Assembly: GCA_023213395.1 (NCBI GenBank)
Contig: CM041465.1
Coordinates: 221,347,741-221,411,740, forward strand
Reading direction: 5' to 3'
From: Cycas panzhihuaensis
Taxonomy: Eukaryota; Cycadophyta
DNA: 64,000 bases
A program made the translations under genes and the position numbers. Positions 23,204 through 35,872 of this stretch are shown here, piece by piece; positions within the stretch are counted from its first letter, which is position 1; the number at the start of each line of letters is the position of its first letter. The notes under the pieces were generated by a model, which was not told where the DNA came from, did no database searches, and saw only the letters and a list, made by a program, of their open reading frames with translations.

Positions 23204-24060
23204 ATGGATGCATTTATCAAGAGAATGAATTAGAGGGTAAGAATAAAGGCCCTTAAAGTTAAGGGTAAGAGCATTGAATGTAATACCCTAGTTAAAGGGC
23301 CTATAAATGATGAGGTAGAAGAAGTTATTTGCTTGGAGAAAGTGGAATGCAAGGTCACTTGGTTAAGTCTTCTTGATGATATGGTCATAGAATTCTTTTT
23401 CTCCATATTAAATTACAAAAATAGAGCTAACCTTACTTCTATTTGAAAATGTAAAGATGTTTAGGTTCTTAACTCATTTGTGGACTTCACTAGACATCAT
23501 GATACACAATCTAGATCCCATGACTACATTGCCCTTAGTAAAATAATGTAACAAATTACAAAGCCTTAGATTTAGGTGAGTTAATATTGTGAATGTCATA
23601 ATAAATCTCTAGGTGAAACAAATCTAAGATATTAGTACAAACTATAGTAAATACCTCATTGATGCATCCCTCTCCATGTTGGTGACCTACCACGGGGCTC
23701 TTGAGAGCTTGCAACTCAGGCCAAATTTTTACAAGAGGATAACGAGTGATTCCATTAAAGTCATGGATTTGTGTTACCCAAATCTTAGGCAACTTAGGCT
23801 ATTAGGGCTAAGAGATGTGGATGGGATTGTTGTGGAAACTTTAGTTAAACATTACCCTCATCTTTTGGACATTGTGTTTGTAGATTATATGAATGTTAAT
23901 GAGACAATATTGGATAATGTCATGTCCCTTAGTTTTTTGTTCATGGTAGGGTATAATAATATTAAATGGAGCATGATGTTGTATCTTTAGATTAATCTAC
24001 CAAATTTAGCTAGTTTGGATGCTTCTCACATAGTCATAACACCTATGGTAATCTTTTGCT
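23204..24060 (+). pseudogene. ARABIDILLO-like F-box/LRR gene fragment, captured
   Basis: A basic N-terminal stretch is followed by an F-box: WLSLLDDMVIEFFFSILNY at about 23359-23415, then NRANLTS. LRR similarity continues with LQSLRFR (about 23562), then VNVIINL. The best-preserved part is the 104-residue frame 23676-23990, with GALESLQLRPNF, ITSDSIKVMDLCYPNLRQLR, LRDVDG, TLVKHYPHLLDI and NVNETILDNV. NLASLDASHIVITP follows at about 24003-24045. The order and spacing fit plant ARABIDILLO proteins (F-box, LRR, then armadillo repeats, which promote lateral root development in Arabidopsis). The armadillo part is not recognisable. No introns are apparent in the covered part. Stops and small frameshifts are present. 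The family call is from remembered pattern, not a search. Confidence 0.78.
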
Positions 24061-24219
24061 TACTATTTTTAGAAAGAGGATGTTTTTAGAGATGAGACTC
24101 TTAGTAGCTTGGCTATAGAGTCCTTGAGAAAGGCTTCAAGTCAAGCAAGAGGATGTTGACTTGGTTTTGCTATATACATATACTCTCGATGATCTTTTTG
24201 GTGGTTCCCCTTAGAGAAA

Positions 24220-24760
24220 TCTAGGTTGTACAAATGCATTAGCATTTGATATTATAATAACTTATAGTGGCTTTATCCTAGGTCTTGTGACTACCACATA
24301 TTTCATGAAAGGGTGGTGGCTTTACGAATGTTTTAGTGGTTATAACAAATGCTCTTTCTAGATATGTTGATTAGATTGATTAGGGTACATATGTACCTTT
24401 TGGAGATGCACCTAATGTTATTTTATTATAGGTAGTTGAAAGAGATAATGACAGTTTACTTGGGTTTGATCTACATACTGATGGTCATGGCCAAAAGCAC
24501 TTGAATGCCATGGTGAAGGTGCAGTTCAAGATGCAACAAACTCAAATGGTGTAGAACTTATACCTTCAAGGCATTTATCATATTATTGTCTTCAAATGAA
24601 TGACTAATAGGTTTTTTGGTTTATGTTATGTTGTATACCACTAGCTATTGAAGCACTAATGCAAGAAGCTAGTTTAATAAGATTTTTGTATATTGATCTT
24701 GGTCTATCTAAGATGCTTAAGAAGTTTTGGATAACATTCCTATCGAAACTTGTTTGATGA
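24220..24760 (+). pseudogene. Unrecognised coding-like segment in C3
   Basis: One frame reads smoothly apart from single stops: NALSRYVD, GTYVPFGDAPNVILL, VVERDNDSLLGFDLHTDGHG, LNAMVKVQF, then in a shifted frame GVELIPSRHLSYYCLQMND, IPLAIEALMQEASLIRFLYI and LGLSKMLKKF. This composition is protein-like and unlike the surrounding AT-rich DNA. I do not recognise the family. It could be a third captured gene or a diverged part of one of its neighbours. Confidence 0.4.
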
Positions 24761-24799
24761 TGTAGCAATCATTATAAGACTATATTTAGTTTACACTAT

Positions 24800-25390
24800 G
24801 ACATATTGTAGATGTGATTAAATGGATGAAAGAAATTACAACTATTATGTAGATGTTGCAAGAAGTTTTGAGGCTCAAGGTGTAACAATTGAGTTTTTGG
24901 AAGGAATCTTAGAGGAGCTTTAAGAGCACATTGAATCCATTGACATGGCTAATGACTTACATATATTTGGTGGTTTGGATCTATTATTTGGTTACCTAAA
25001 GCACCACCATGCTTTTGTCCATGCAAGAACTACACAATTTGTAACTATAGTTGTATAAAATAACCGAAAAAGTAAGCAATTTATGATGGATGCAAATGGG
25101 ACAACATCCTTACCATCCAACTTCATTTTAGACTCAAACATAACTATAAGGACTAAATCTTTAAGCATAATATCTTCCTTGATTCAACACAATAAGCAAG
25201 AATAATACAACATACCACAAAGTGGCTATAAAACTTGGATTTTCTCACCTATTTTTAGGCCTCAAGTTAAGATGCAAATGTATGCCAAGTAGTACTTCAA
25301 AGCCCTCTTAAACTTGCTCATGCTAGTAAGGTAGAAATTACTAGTTTGTCCTAATGAAGAAATGATAAGAAATGAGGATGATTCACAACC
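24800..25390 (+). pseudogene. Fes1-like Hsp70 nucleotide exchange factor fragment, captured
   Basis: The frame reads DVIKWMKEITTIM (24816-24855), then EGILEELQ with one stop, then EHIESIDMANDLHIFGGLDL (about 24930-24990). It continues with LLFGYLKHHHAFVHARTTQF, TIVVQNNRKSKQFMMDANG, then ITIRTKSLSIISSLIQHNKQ near 25141-25200. This is the armadillo-type core of plant Fes1/HspBP1 proteins, which release nucleotide from cytosolic Hsp70. After HNKQ the frame jumps to HKVAIKLGFSHL and then LKLAHASK in another frame, resembling the Fes1 C-terminal part. A block of about 50 residues between them is missing, as if one exon were skipped or deleted. No introns are seen. Confidence 0.82.
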
Positions 25391-26280
25391 TAATTATGAT
25401 CACAAAAATGTGACCCTATTTATTGAAGTAAAAATTAGTACTATATAAGATTGATATATGTTCTCAAGCATATGTCAAGTATATTTTGAATAAGATACAA
25501 GAACAAATACAGAGATGAAGATTAAAAACTAAATATAAATAGGTGAAAATTCAAAATTGAATTTGTCATAGTAAAGAAGTAAATGACGTAGCTATAGATG
25601 TAATTAAAGATCCCTATGTTTTATAAGAACTTTATATTTGGTCATGGTAGTTATATTACTACTTGAATGTATACCTCTATAGTAAACACATGTAAAAGGT
25701 GGTTATTGATCATTGTTGTATGTGTACTTTGTAGTTTAAAGAAGTCATTGATGATGTGTTTTGGTCAAAGGAGTCATTGATGATGGTATGATGACTTGTT
25801 CTGGTTAAAGATCCAATGATGATGATGTTTGTGACCAATTTTTAAGTCAATTGTTGATGTTGAGAAACTTCCATAATAGAATGTGAGCTTGATAAAAGTT
25901 GCTAGACATTAGTAGCCAAGTATTTCAACTTGCTCTTAAATGTCAAATTTTCAAATATCTATCTGGTTAAATAGTTCAACTTGCTCCTAAGATATACATT
26001 AATGAATTGGATTATTGAAGGGGTTGAAATACAATCCAAATGAAGACCTATTTAGTATTGATGACTCATGTATATAAAGACATTAACTAGACAAATGGTA
26101 GACACAGGGGCTAGTTTCCCATATGATCCAATAGATGTTGGTATCTTTATATGGATATCAATAATAATTTTAAAATAAAGCATGTGTATAAGCACACTAA
26201 ATAACACAGTTTGATGGCAAAGCATCAAGAGAACAAAGATTATATTTGGTATAGTTTTTTATTATAAGAAATTAAACAAT
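25391..26280 (+). other. 3' interior of C3, no recognised gene
   Basis: About 0.9 kb of AT-rich sequence with short GATGATG-rich repeats around 25745-25830 (TCATTGATGATG and relatives). No gag or pol similarity is seen. Confidence 0.4.
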
Positions 26281-26289
26281 ATAGGGGGA

Positions 26290-26502
26290 TGTTGGAATAT
26301 AATATTTAATTTAGGGGCCATATGTTTAATGAGGGTCATTATAAGTTTTAATTAAAGAGTATCTAGAGGGTAGTTAGGTAGTTATGCAACAATCTCTAAC
26401 AACCTTAAACCATATGTTATATATGTATGCATTTTATGTTCAATGAGATATATCGGTATATTGGTTATTTGGTTTTTATTTATCAAGTGTATACACCTTT
26501 CA
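26290..26502 (+). repeat. 3' LTR of C3
   Basis: It starts TGTTGGAATATAATATT after the purine tract and ends CA before the AAAAG duplication. It is 21 bp longer than its partner because of an internal length difference near 26405-26435. Confidence 0.9.
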
Positions 26503-27602
26503 AAAAGTCAAGATGGATTATTAACTAATCCAATAAACATAAAAGTTATTAGCAATTTATATTTACCATCAACCTTAATAATAGTGGGCAATTTTTTGAG
26601 GCACAATGCTAAAGGGAAAATTGATTTATAAAGATGAAGCTTTTGTTTAGTTAAAGAAATATAAGGATAATTTCCAATTATTCAAGTGGAAACTAGTAGA
26701 AGCACTAATTTTAAAGTTTCTAATTTAGGATAAGTGATTTCATATGTATCACAATACATTTAATGCAATAATTATCATCATTTTGCTTTAAATTAGTGAA
26801 GGTAATATCTATTGTCCTATTGATTTTATAATAATTTAATTAATAAAGGGAGAGAAAAACTATATAATAATGAAGCAAAAAGAATTAGGTATAGCTTTTG
26901 CCTTGCAAAAATTTTGGTATTAATTATTGGTTTTCTTTTTCATTTCTATATTAACCATCAAGCACTTGTATATGTAATGAATAAACTTACTCTTTAGGGT
27001 TATATTAGTTGATGGATATACTTATTTCAATAATTTAATTTTAAAATTATTGTCAAATAGAGTCAAATTCATTTTGCTCTTGATCATTTATGAAGGGTTA
27101 CTATAAACGAACTAGTTATATAGATATAAGATGATTTCCCAAATGCTCAACTTTTTTTAAGTTAATATTATCATATTTCTCAATAGTTAATTAATATTCC
27201 AATTGACATGTCAAAGAAAGAAGTAAAATCTTTGGCAACCAAAGACATACATTATTAATCAATTAATAGATACTTGTATTATATAAGATTTGATCTAATT
27301 ATATATTGATATATACCTAATTATAAAGCATCTTTGATTTTATGATTAGCTCATGAGGGGGCCTATGAAGACCATATAATAAGAGAAAATCTAGTACAAA
27401 AAGTCTATGTAGGTGTGTGGTCATTAAAACTACTTTAAGATATAAATTAGTGGATTATATATATAACATATATAAAAGGACATATCAATTATCATAAGTA
27501 GATCATCTATCTTTAAATCTTATTATCTTATTAACATTATTTGCCAAATGGATAAATGATTCTATCAGAATGATTAATATAGTACTGACTTATGCTTGCA
27601 TA

Positions 27603-29355
27603 TATTTCACCATGAATGGACCCTTTTGGCATAGCCAGGTTCTTGTCTTGCTTTTTTTGTCTAAGATGCCTACTAGTTAGACTCGCATTCAATCAATTAT
27701 TATGATTTAATTAGCTTATTAATCATCAATTTTACTTTGAATAGTTATTTAGTTAGAACAATTTTGATAGGGTTTGTTATTATTTGCTACTTTACTTCAT
27801 TTGTATGATTTTAATGATTATTAATTAGATGACTACCTCTTATGTGTGATTTTGATACCATTAGTAGTCGATGATTGATCTAACAATGTATTTTTATAAT
27901 CATATTTAACATGGTTTGAGAATTTACTCCAAGTCATGTTTGTTGCCAATTATTAGACTGTTGTCAAATTTGCACTTTATTTGTTCTTATTTTTTACCAT
28001 TATTTGGTATGTTTTTACCTTCATCCAGTCTTCATATGAGTCATCACTGCTTAATTAAGGCCTAGTAATCTAACTTTATTAACATCTATTCAAGTTTTCT
28101 ACATTTTTCTACCTTTCTAGAATGTCATATTTTTGGCATTTTTAAATACACAATAGTACAAATAATACATGAAAATCTCTCGTATTTTGTATTTTATTTG
28201 TAATTTTATGTTTTATTTGTACTCCAATATTTTTAGTATACTCATATTTTTTACCAATTCATATGTAAAATTAGAGATAACATACAAAAATATCTATAAT
28301 TCTGACCTAACTCTAGCCTAGATCTATAGGGTGGCAACACCCTATCATCCCTAGTACATTCCCACTATGTTTACCTACCTCCATGCAACATTTTTGGAGG
28401 GAAAGAGTCTAAACCATGTCTAAAAACCATGGTTTTGGCCTCACCCCTTCCTCTCTCTTTTTCTATAATACCCCTCCATTTTTTAGAAGAATGGAGGAGC
28501 TTTTATGTAATGAAATGCTACCAAAATTTTAATAACACCTCCCTTTTGTGGTTTACCTTAGATCTCCAATACTTTTGGAGCTTCTTTCTTGGTGTTTATG
28601 AGGCTTTCTTGAGAAATTTGGAATCTATCTAAGGGTCTTTTTCCTTCTTACCTTAAAATTTACTCCTCCATTTATCCATTGTGCCCTCTTCTCTTAGTGT
28701 TCCACTAGACATTAACACATTTTATTTTCCACAAGATTGATTATTGCACATTCTCTAATTTTCAAATCATTAGGAGCAATTTCAAGGCATGTTGGATTTG
28801 GATGTGGCATTGATTTGAGGCTACCTTCATCTCCACCTTGTTAAGTTTGAAATGTACTTTACATTTTATGCTTATTTGATTAGTTAGAATAGTTCATTTA
28901 TTAAATTTTTTTTAAATAAGAAAAAAAAGAGTTTTATTTCAATTTCATGTCTTTTTATTGAGTCATTATGGTATTCATTATGTGAACCAATTTGAAAGAT
29001 CAAACCAATTTTGATTTCTAAATTATTTCTCATCATTCAAGAATTTAAAGTTAATTTACAGGATTGAACTAGTTTTAATCTATAAATTAATTATCATTAG
29101 ATTGTGATCTTCCTTCTCCTTCCTTACTTTTATTCACAATACATTAAAAGATTAGCCAAAAGTGGTTGTAAAACCATGATAATTCTTAGTGGAGAGGAAA
29201 ATGGTAAGGAGGGTATTCGAATGAATTGACCATACTCTTCTCCATAGAGTTTTGGTTATCTTTGACATTCTTTTCTTATTAAAACTTTTCATATACAACA
29301 AAAATACTGCCAAAATTTTGATAGATCTCTATAAATTGAATTCAAACTTTCAATT
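27603..29355 (+). repeat. 5' LTR of G1 (right end cut by C1)
   Basis: It begins TATTTCACCATGAATGG (the TG start mutated to TA) and matches 62562-64000 along the whole comparable length, for example CCATGGTTTTGG near 28426 and 63387, with an estimated 15-20% difference. Comparable sequence ends at about 28994 because the window ends. The remaining stretch to 29355 may be LTR or leader. Confidence 0.75.
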
Positions 29356-29762
29356 TATTAGAAATAATCTTTATGCATGTTAATGTTATCTTTATAAATC
29401 TCAATTATTATAAAGTTCATTTAATATTATGTATTTAATTAAAAGTTTGATGAAATGAATAGTTGTCCATTTCAACAAACTCTACTCTATCTTCTCAAAA
29501 TAATTATTTGAGAATCATTCATGCATGAGGTTGGCTACATGGATAAGAGGTTTGGTTGGAAAAAGAGAAAGAGCATGAGATACTCATCTTGCAACCATAT
29601 ATTCTAAAATTTTATTCTTATAAAATTATTATATTTATGAAGTGGTTTTTTCTCCCCCAAAGAGGTTTTCCACTTGCCAAATCATAGTGTATTGTCTGGT
29701 TATTCTTGCATTTAATTCATTTGTGATTGAGCCTATATTTTGACAATAATACCCTCTCTCCA
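29356..29762 (+). repeat. 5' LTR of C1
   Basis: It begins TATTAGAAATAATCTTTATG (TG changed to TA) and ends CTCTCTCCA. Confidence 0.88.
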
Positions 29763-31639
29763 ACTTGGTTTCACAACAAGTTCATAATTTATGAAGTAAG
29801 TGGGTGAAGAACAATGTGATGGGTCTTCTTATTCACAAGAGCAGTGTTGATCCTAAGATCCAGCAAAGGTTGTTTGTCTATGGATTGTGGATTTCCTCTA
29901 ATAACTATCTTTATTTTGTATGAAGCAACATATTATGACTATTTTCCATATCTATCCATTGATTGCCATTGAGTAGTTAGAGAACAGATGTAGTTACACA
30001 CTAGATTTATTCAAAATAAAGGGCATAAATGCAGTTACACAAAATGGAGGACAAAGAGCAGTAAAATATAAGAAGACATCAACATCATTACTACTAACCA
30101 CACAAATGCCTAAAGCCTTGTAACCTTGCTTACTCCCTTGTATGATATGTTCTCATCTATAATCCATGAAAAGAATGCTAGAAGAATGTGCCTTATGTAT
30201 TTGAAGGTAGCCACTACTCTATCTCAATGTACCAACCATCAAACACAAATGTTAATGTCGTTGTTCTAAAATAAAAGATGCCCTTATGAAATGCCAATGT
30301 TAAAGACGTTATTGATTTGCTACCATTATGGAGAGTAACATCATTTTAATATATAGCTATAAACCCCATCACACAGAGATGCAATTGCATTAAAAACAAA
30401 GGCCAAAACATTTGGATGCAAGTAAAATAGAAGAAATAATCTAGATAGTGTGATCATAAATCCTTTCTCTTAAATGCACAAAGAAGAAATTATTGTGCTT
30501 CATCGATTATTTCATCCTTGGCTACCATTAAATAGAAGAATTTATGCATGCAAATTACTTGAAATTCATGAAGAAGCTATAGCTTTGAAGAGGCCATTTG
30601 ATAGATGGAAGACTCCACATGAAGTAGAGGTCATCACACATGTAAAGAATTCATATGTGAAAAAAACATCGATGTAAATCAGATCACCAAACCATCGTAC
30701 AGCCTATAAATTTAAATAAAATTACATTAAAATTCATTTATAACCCTAACATTAGGGTTAAATAATTTAGATTTTTATTTATTTACATCTAAACAAATGT
30801 TAACTTGATAATCCCTTAACCTGATAGCCCTCATACACATCCACCAAATTTTAACCTAACGATTAAATCGGACACATCACTTGCCTATATGACCATTCTC
30901 TTAATGTGAAATGGGGCTTAACCCCTAATTCTTAGGCCCCTCTCACTTCCAAAAGGGTATTTGTACATTTTCCACTGTAACTTCATCATCCAGAGTTGGA
31001 ATTTACTTTTGAAACTTGCAATCCGAATCCTGACTCAAATGCTAACATTTTGACTACTCACTTGAGCTTTTGTGACACTATTTTGATAGAGAAAACTTAG
31101 TGCAAAGTCAAAAAAACTAATCACAAGTAGGTAAGTTCAAGTATATGACTTAAACCAACAAATTTCTTTATAATTTTTCAATGTCATTACTTTAATTTAA
31201 TATGCTATCAATTATTTGTTAATTTAATTAAGTAATCCCATTATTTTCTCATACAATATTTTTATAAATTCATTCAATTTATTTATAACTAATTTAATTA
31301 TTATTTTTTAATGTTATTTATTACAAATAATATTATAGGTATATAAATCTTTGTAAATTTGATTTAATTCTTGATATGTATGATTAAAAATATAAATTAT
31401 TTGTAATCAATTTTTAATGTGTTAAAGGGACCATTTTTTTATTTTATTTATTAAATTTAATAATTCACTCATAATTATTTATGTATCTTTATTTCTATTA
31501 AATTAATATTATTTTTTCTTAATTATTGAATTAAAAATATTATGATTATCTTTATATTTGTGGCTTAAATATTTTAATTTTCATCTTATCATTTATTTAA
31601 TTTTATTAAAGATGATCTCATTTAATAGGTTTCATTTTC
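29763..31639 (+). other. Leader of C1, no recognised gene
   Basis: About 1.9 kb lie between primer site and gag. A 67-residue open frame (30474-30677, starting MHKEEIIVLHRLFHPW) is not recognised. A motif beginning CTGTAACTTCATCATCCAGA at 30975 recalls motifs in other leaders of the window. The stretch 31180-31640 is extremely AT-rich. Confidence 0.45.
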
Positions 31640-32560
31640 CAAAATGGAATTCATACTAGGAACAACCTCTTTTATCCCAATTCTAGTTTTAAACAACTCT
31701 AATTATATTGATTAGAAAGTCAAAGTATCTAACTAGCTCAAGCAACAAAAACTCTAGCAATATATGACAGGAGAGTTTACAAAACCTATAGACAAAACAT
31801 CAGACGCCTATATGGTTTACTTGATGAATTATGATAGAGCCCTAAACACCATCTTAACCTTTCTCCTGCTAGATATATGTATATATTTCTCTGATACAAA
31901 TGATTTTGCCTTAGCCCAGGCCATACTTAAAGAGAAATACGATAAAGTAGATACACAAGAAGTACTTATTCTTTAACAATAAATGTATGATTTGAAGTAT
32001 GAAGATTTCTCTGGAGTTGAAGAATTCTTATCAAAACTTCAACTCATAAATAAAGACTTAGAAAACCGTATAAAATCTTCAACAAAAATAGATTAAAAAA
32101 ATTGTAACTACTACTCATATAAAAGAGGATGATATACTTGTCTATTTATCTATTAATAAACTCTCTAAATACTTTAATCAATTTAAAATTGTTAGGCAAC
32201 AATGTGGACACCCTCCAATCACATTTAATAAATTGATAAACCAACTAGTTGAATACCAAACCATATTAATCTAGACTGAAAAAATATAAGATCTTTCCCA
32301 GGATTTTTTTTCTAAATCTAAGCCACAAAATAAATTGAGAAACCAAAGTAATTATCAAAATAATCATAATAGTCATCCTAAAATTTAAAAACCTCATAGA
32401 GTTTCTATCTTAAAGAATTATAATCAAAATACTAAATACTTTAGACCACCAAAAAATCAAAAATTTACCTAAATAAATATTTTTAAAAAGGAATAATTTT
32501 AATTCTAATAATAATTAAAATATCAGTTGTGCCTACTATCACAAAAAAATGCACACAATA
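31640..32560 (+). pseudogene. C1 gag
   Basis: The 70-residue frame 31764-31976 (from MTGEFTKPIDKTSDAYMVYL) contains RALNTIL and AQAILKEKYDKVDTQEVL, followed after one stop by MYDLKYEDFSGVEEFLSKLQ and DDILVYLSINKLSKYFNQFK. This is the helical UBN2-type copia gag. An Asn/Lys-rich tail follows, and the zinc knuckle is not intact. Confidence 0.72.
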
Positions 32561-32659
32561 GACGTTTATAAGAATAGAATTACTTCTAAAGCATGGAAAG
32601 CTTCTAAAAGGATCCAATTATGATCATATAACTCTAATATTTCTTTAACTACCACCACA

Positions 32660-33880
32660 TCTGTATTTTTACTCTTACTTTTCAATGACCCTTGTGGATC
32701 TTAGATTCTAGTGATTCCCACCATATGATGGATACCAAGAATATTTATCTACCTATTAATATGATTTCAGTTCCATAAAGAAAATCACTTTTGAAAGTGG
32801 TTCTCAATTAGAAGTTAAAGGAACTGGTGAAGTTTCTTTAAAAAATGGTTTTATTAAGGATGTATTTTATGTTTTAGGTCTACTACCCAATCTTCTATCC
32901 ATTTATTAAATCTACCATAAGGATCTTATTGTCAAATTCTGGAAAGATAAATTTATTATTAAGCAACTATTTAACAAATTCAAACATATTATTTTAGGAC
33001 TTGTTGACCATAAAATAAGTTTGTACAACTTGATAAATTTAAATCATTATAAAACTAAACCCTTCACTACCTTTGTAGATAAATCTAACCCAATCAATAA
33101 GTTATAGCATGCACAATTTGACCATACAAGTTATGCCAAACTATAATATTTAAATCAATATGATACGGTACATGAGATCTCATCCTTATCAATGGTTTAC
33201 AATGTTTGTGAAGCATGTGTAATAGATAAACAACACATGGATCCCTTCCTTTATTGTACCTCATTTCCAGCAAAATTATCACTCAAACTTGTATATTAAA
33301 TATCCGCGGTCCCTTCCATGTACCATCATACTCTAGAAGTAAATATTTTATTACATTCATTAATTATTTTTCTAGAAAGTATTAAGTATATATGTTCAAA
33401 ACTAGAAGTCAAATATTCGATATCTTTATTGAATTTAAAACATTGGTTGAAAATCAATCCAACTTAAAAATTAAAATCTTTAAATCTAATAATGCCAAAT
33501 AATATTTAAGTAATAAATTCATTTCATATTACAAAAAACACATAATAAGATTTCAACATTCCATTGCCTATAGTCCCCAACAAAATAGTGTTATTGAATA
33601 TAAGAAAATTATCCTAGATAAAATGACCAAATGCATGTTACATACAAAATGTCTTAACTTAAAACTTTATGTTAAAGTAATAGCTTGCTCTAATTTATTA
33701 AACTGGTTATTAGGTAAATCTTCACATAATGTTACACCAGAACAAAAGTGGTCTAGTTGTAAACTATTAGTAAAGCATCTTAAAATATTTGGCAGCATTA
33801 CTTGGGAACATATTCTAAATAAAAAGACGTAAGAAACTAGATCCTAAAAGCTATAAATTTATCTTCGTTGGATACAATAA
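32660..33880 (+). pseudogene. C1 protease and integrase
   Basis: The protease region has DSSDSHHMMDT at about 32708-32745, with the copia active-site pattern altered. Integrase starts with HAQFGHTSYAKL near 33110-33145, followed by VCEACVIDKQH (about 33206-33240), so the HHCC pattern is mostly kept. QQNSVIE-like residues near 33585 mark the last acidic residue region, and the open frame 33623-33832 includes KCMLHTKCLN. Stops are frequent. Confidence 0.75.
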
Positions 33881-34269
33881 AGAAAGTAAAGATTATAGTT
33901 TACCAGATACTATTATGTACAAAATCTTAATTTTGTATGATATCATTTTTTATGAAGAGGGATCTTCATCAAACTCTAATCAAATAGAACTTCCTATTGA
34001 AAGTCTGTTAACTAACACTTACTTAATAAACCCTTTAAAAAAATAAGTTGACAATAAAGCAATTGAAAGTACAAAAGTCCAAAATTGGATACTAACTGAA
34101 CCTAATATATCAGATCCATCTACCTCTACAAACTAATCTTCTAAAAATAAACAACCAATTTGGACTAAAAAAAAACCTTTCTGATGTTAGTAATCCATCA
34201 AATACTAGAAGAACCCAATCACAAAAGTTATATGCTAATTTTACCTTAATGGACAAAGTAATGGCCAAT

Positions 34270-35790
34270 AATGATCCTAAAATATTTAAGGAAGCTTGTA
34301 ATAATCCTGTATGGCAATAAACTAAGTAGAATATGATGCTCTTTAAAAGAATTCAACTTAGGATTTAGTTTCATTACCACCAGCTAAAAATTTGGTAGAC
34401 TATAAATAGGTTTACCAAACCAAATACAATTATGAAGTAGCTATATAAAAATATAAGGTACATTTGACAACCAAAGGTTTTTCTCAAATTGATAGTATTA
34501 ACTATACTAAAACTTTTTCTCATATTGCCAAAATAAATACGATCAAAATTATTATTGCTCTTGTAGCTAAAATTAGCTGGCAAATATATCAAATGGATGT
34601 AAAGAGTACCTTTCTAAATGGTGATCTTAACAAAGAAATCTATATGTCCTAATCCCTTGGTTTCGTATCTAACCCCAATCTCATCTGTAAACTTAAAAAA
34701 AAATTATATGGTCTTAAATAAGCCCCTTGGGTTTGGTATATTAAAATTGACAATTATCTTCTTTAGAATTGATACACTAAATGTACTAGTGATCTTAACC
34801 TTTATTTCAAATAACAAGATAATAATATTACTATTTTAATTCTTTATATTGATAATATTATAATAACTAGATCTCTACTTTTTTATATCCATCAATTAAA
34901 GTTCATTCTAATAAATAAATTTAAAATGACAGACTTAGGTTTTCTACACTATTTTCTTAGTCTACAAATCTGTCAATATAAATCATAAATATTTATTTCA
35001 CAACCTAAGTACATTATTGATCTAATTAAAAGATTCAATATGGAAAATTCAAAACCAACACTAACCCATCTACAATTAGGTGTAAAATTATTAACTAATT
35101 GTCAAACCCCACCTTGTGATTCCATGTTATATCATCAGTTAATAGGTAGTCTCATTTACCTAATCCACACTTGACTAGATATTTTCTATGTTGTTGTCTT
35201 ATGTTCCAAATATATGTAAAAGTCTAATGAATCATATTGAAAAGTAGTTAAATAAATTTTACAAAATTTGTAAGTTACAATCTATTATGGCCTAATATAT
35301 AATTTCTATAATGCTAATCTAAAATTGATAAGCTATACAGATTTTGATTGGGTAAGAGATTCAGATGATTAAAAATCTACAAGTGGATGTATCTTCTTTC
35401 TTGATTCTTCACCTATCATATGGTCTATCAAAAAGATGCAATCATTGGTCCTAAGTTGAATATCGAGCCTTGGTAGAAGCCAACAAGAAATCTCTTTGGA
35501 TTAAAGATCTGTTAAATGAACTTGGTTTGTTTTATGACTCTGATATTTAAATAAAAGTTAATAATCAAGGTGCAATTTCTATAGTCACTAATCTTGTAGT
35601 ATACTCTAGAACTAAACACATAGAATTACATTAGCATTTTATTCGTAATCTTGTAAATGATAATACTATTAATCTGTCTTATTGTCTTACAGATTTATAG
35701 ATTACTGATATACTAACAAAGTTGTTGATTGAAGCTAAGTTCGTCAAGTCATGAGAGTTATTAAAAATTAATGAAGTGTTTATCAAAGAG
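34270..35790 (+). pseudogene. C1 reverse transcriptase and RNase H
   Basis: RT shows ISWQIYQMDVKSTFLNGDLN (34572-34630), KLKKKLYGLK (34686-34715) and an active site LYIDNIIIT near 34842-34870, where the second Asp is Asn. KMTDLGFLHYFLSLQ (34923-34965) and QLIGSLIYL precede RNase H: YTDFDWVRDSDD near 35335-35370, EYRALVEANKKSLWIKDLL (35459-35515), NNQGAIS, then TKHIEL at 35614-35630. Expected Trp and Gln positions carry stops. Confidence 0.82.
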
Positions 35791-35872
35791 AGATTGACAT
35801 GTTGAAGTCTTCATCATCTCATTCTTTATCATCTTCATCTTCTATCGTACTAAAGATAACATTAAAAGGGGA

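Larger units (their letters stand above)
22757..26502 (+). mobile_element. C3: non-autonomous LTR element carrying two captured plant gene fragments
   Basis: LTRs at 22757-22948 and 26290-26502 are flanked by an exact 5-bp duplication AAAAG (22752-22756 and 26503-26507). A primer site TTTGGTATCAGAG (22949-22961) follows the first LTR and a purine tract ATAGGGGGA (26281-26289) precedes the second. The interior has no recognisable gag or pol. Instead it holds remnants of an ARABIDILLO-like F-box/LRR gene (about 23204-24060), an unrecognised coding-like stretch (24220-24760) and a Fes1-like gene (about 24800-25390), all on the plus strand. By analogy with maize Bs1, this is a host-gene-transducing retroelement. 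Confidence 0.88.
22120..27602 (+). pseudogene. G0: decayed Ty3/gypsy pol (RT, RNase H, integrase start), split by C3
   Basis: Left of C3, RT segments read GSFAYKL (about 22497), then SFGLVFF, then FKEFIHVFLELYLDK near 22570-22615, where the second Asp of the YxDD site is lost. The C3 insertion lies within the RT 'GHMVSxDG' region, and the frame continues at 26503 with SQDGLLTNPINIKVI and NFLRHNA. RNase H follows in shifting frames: FALQKF (about 26915), HQALVYVMNK near 26956-26990, and ALDHL. Integrase starts with AHEGAYEDHI near 27350. The similarity stops where the LTR at 27603 begins, so G1 probably inserted into G0. Confidence 0.75.
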
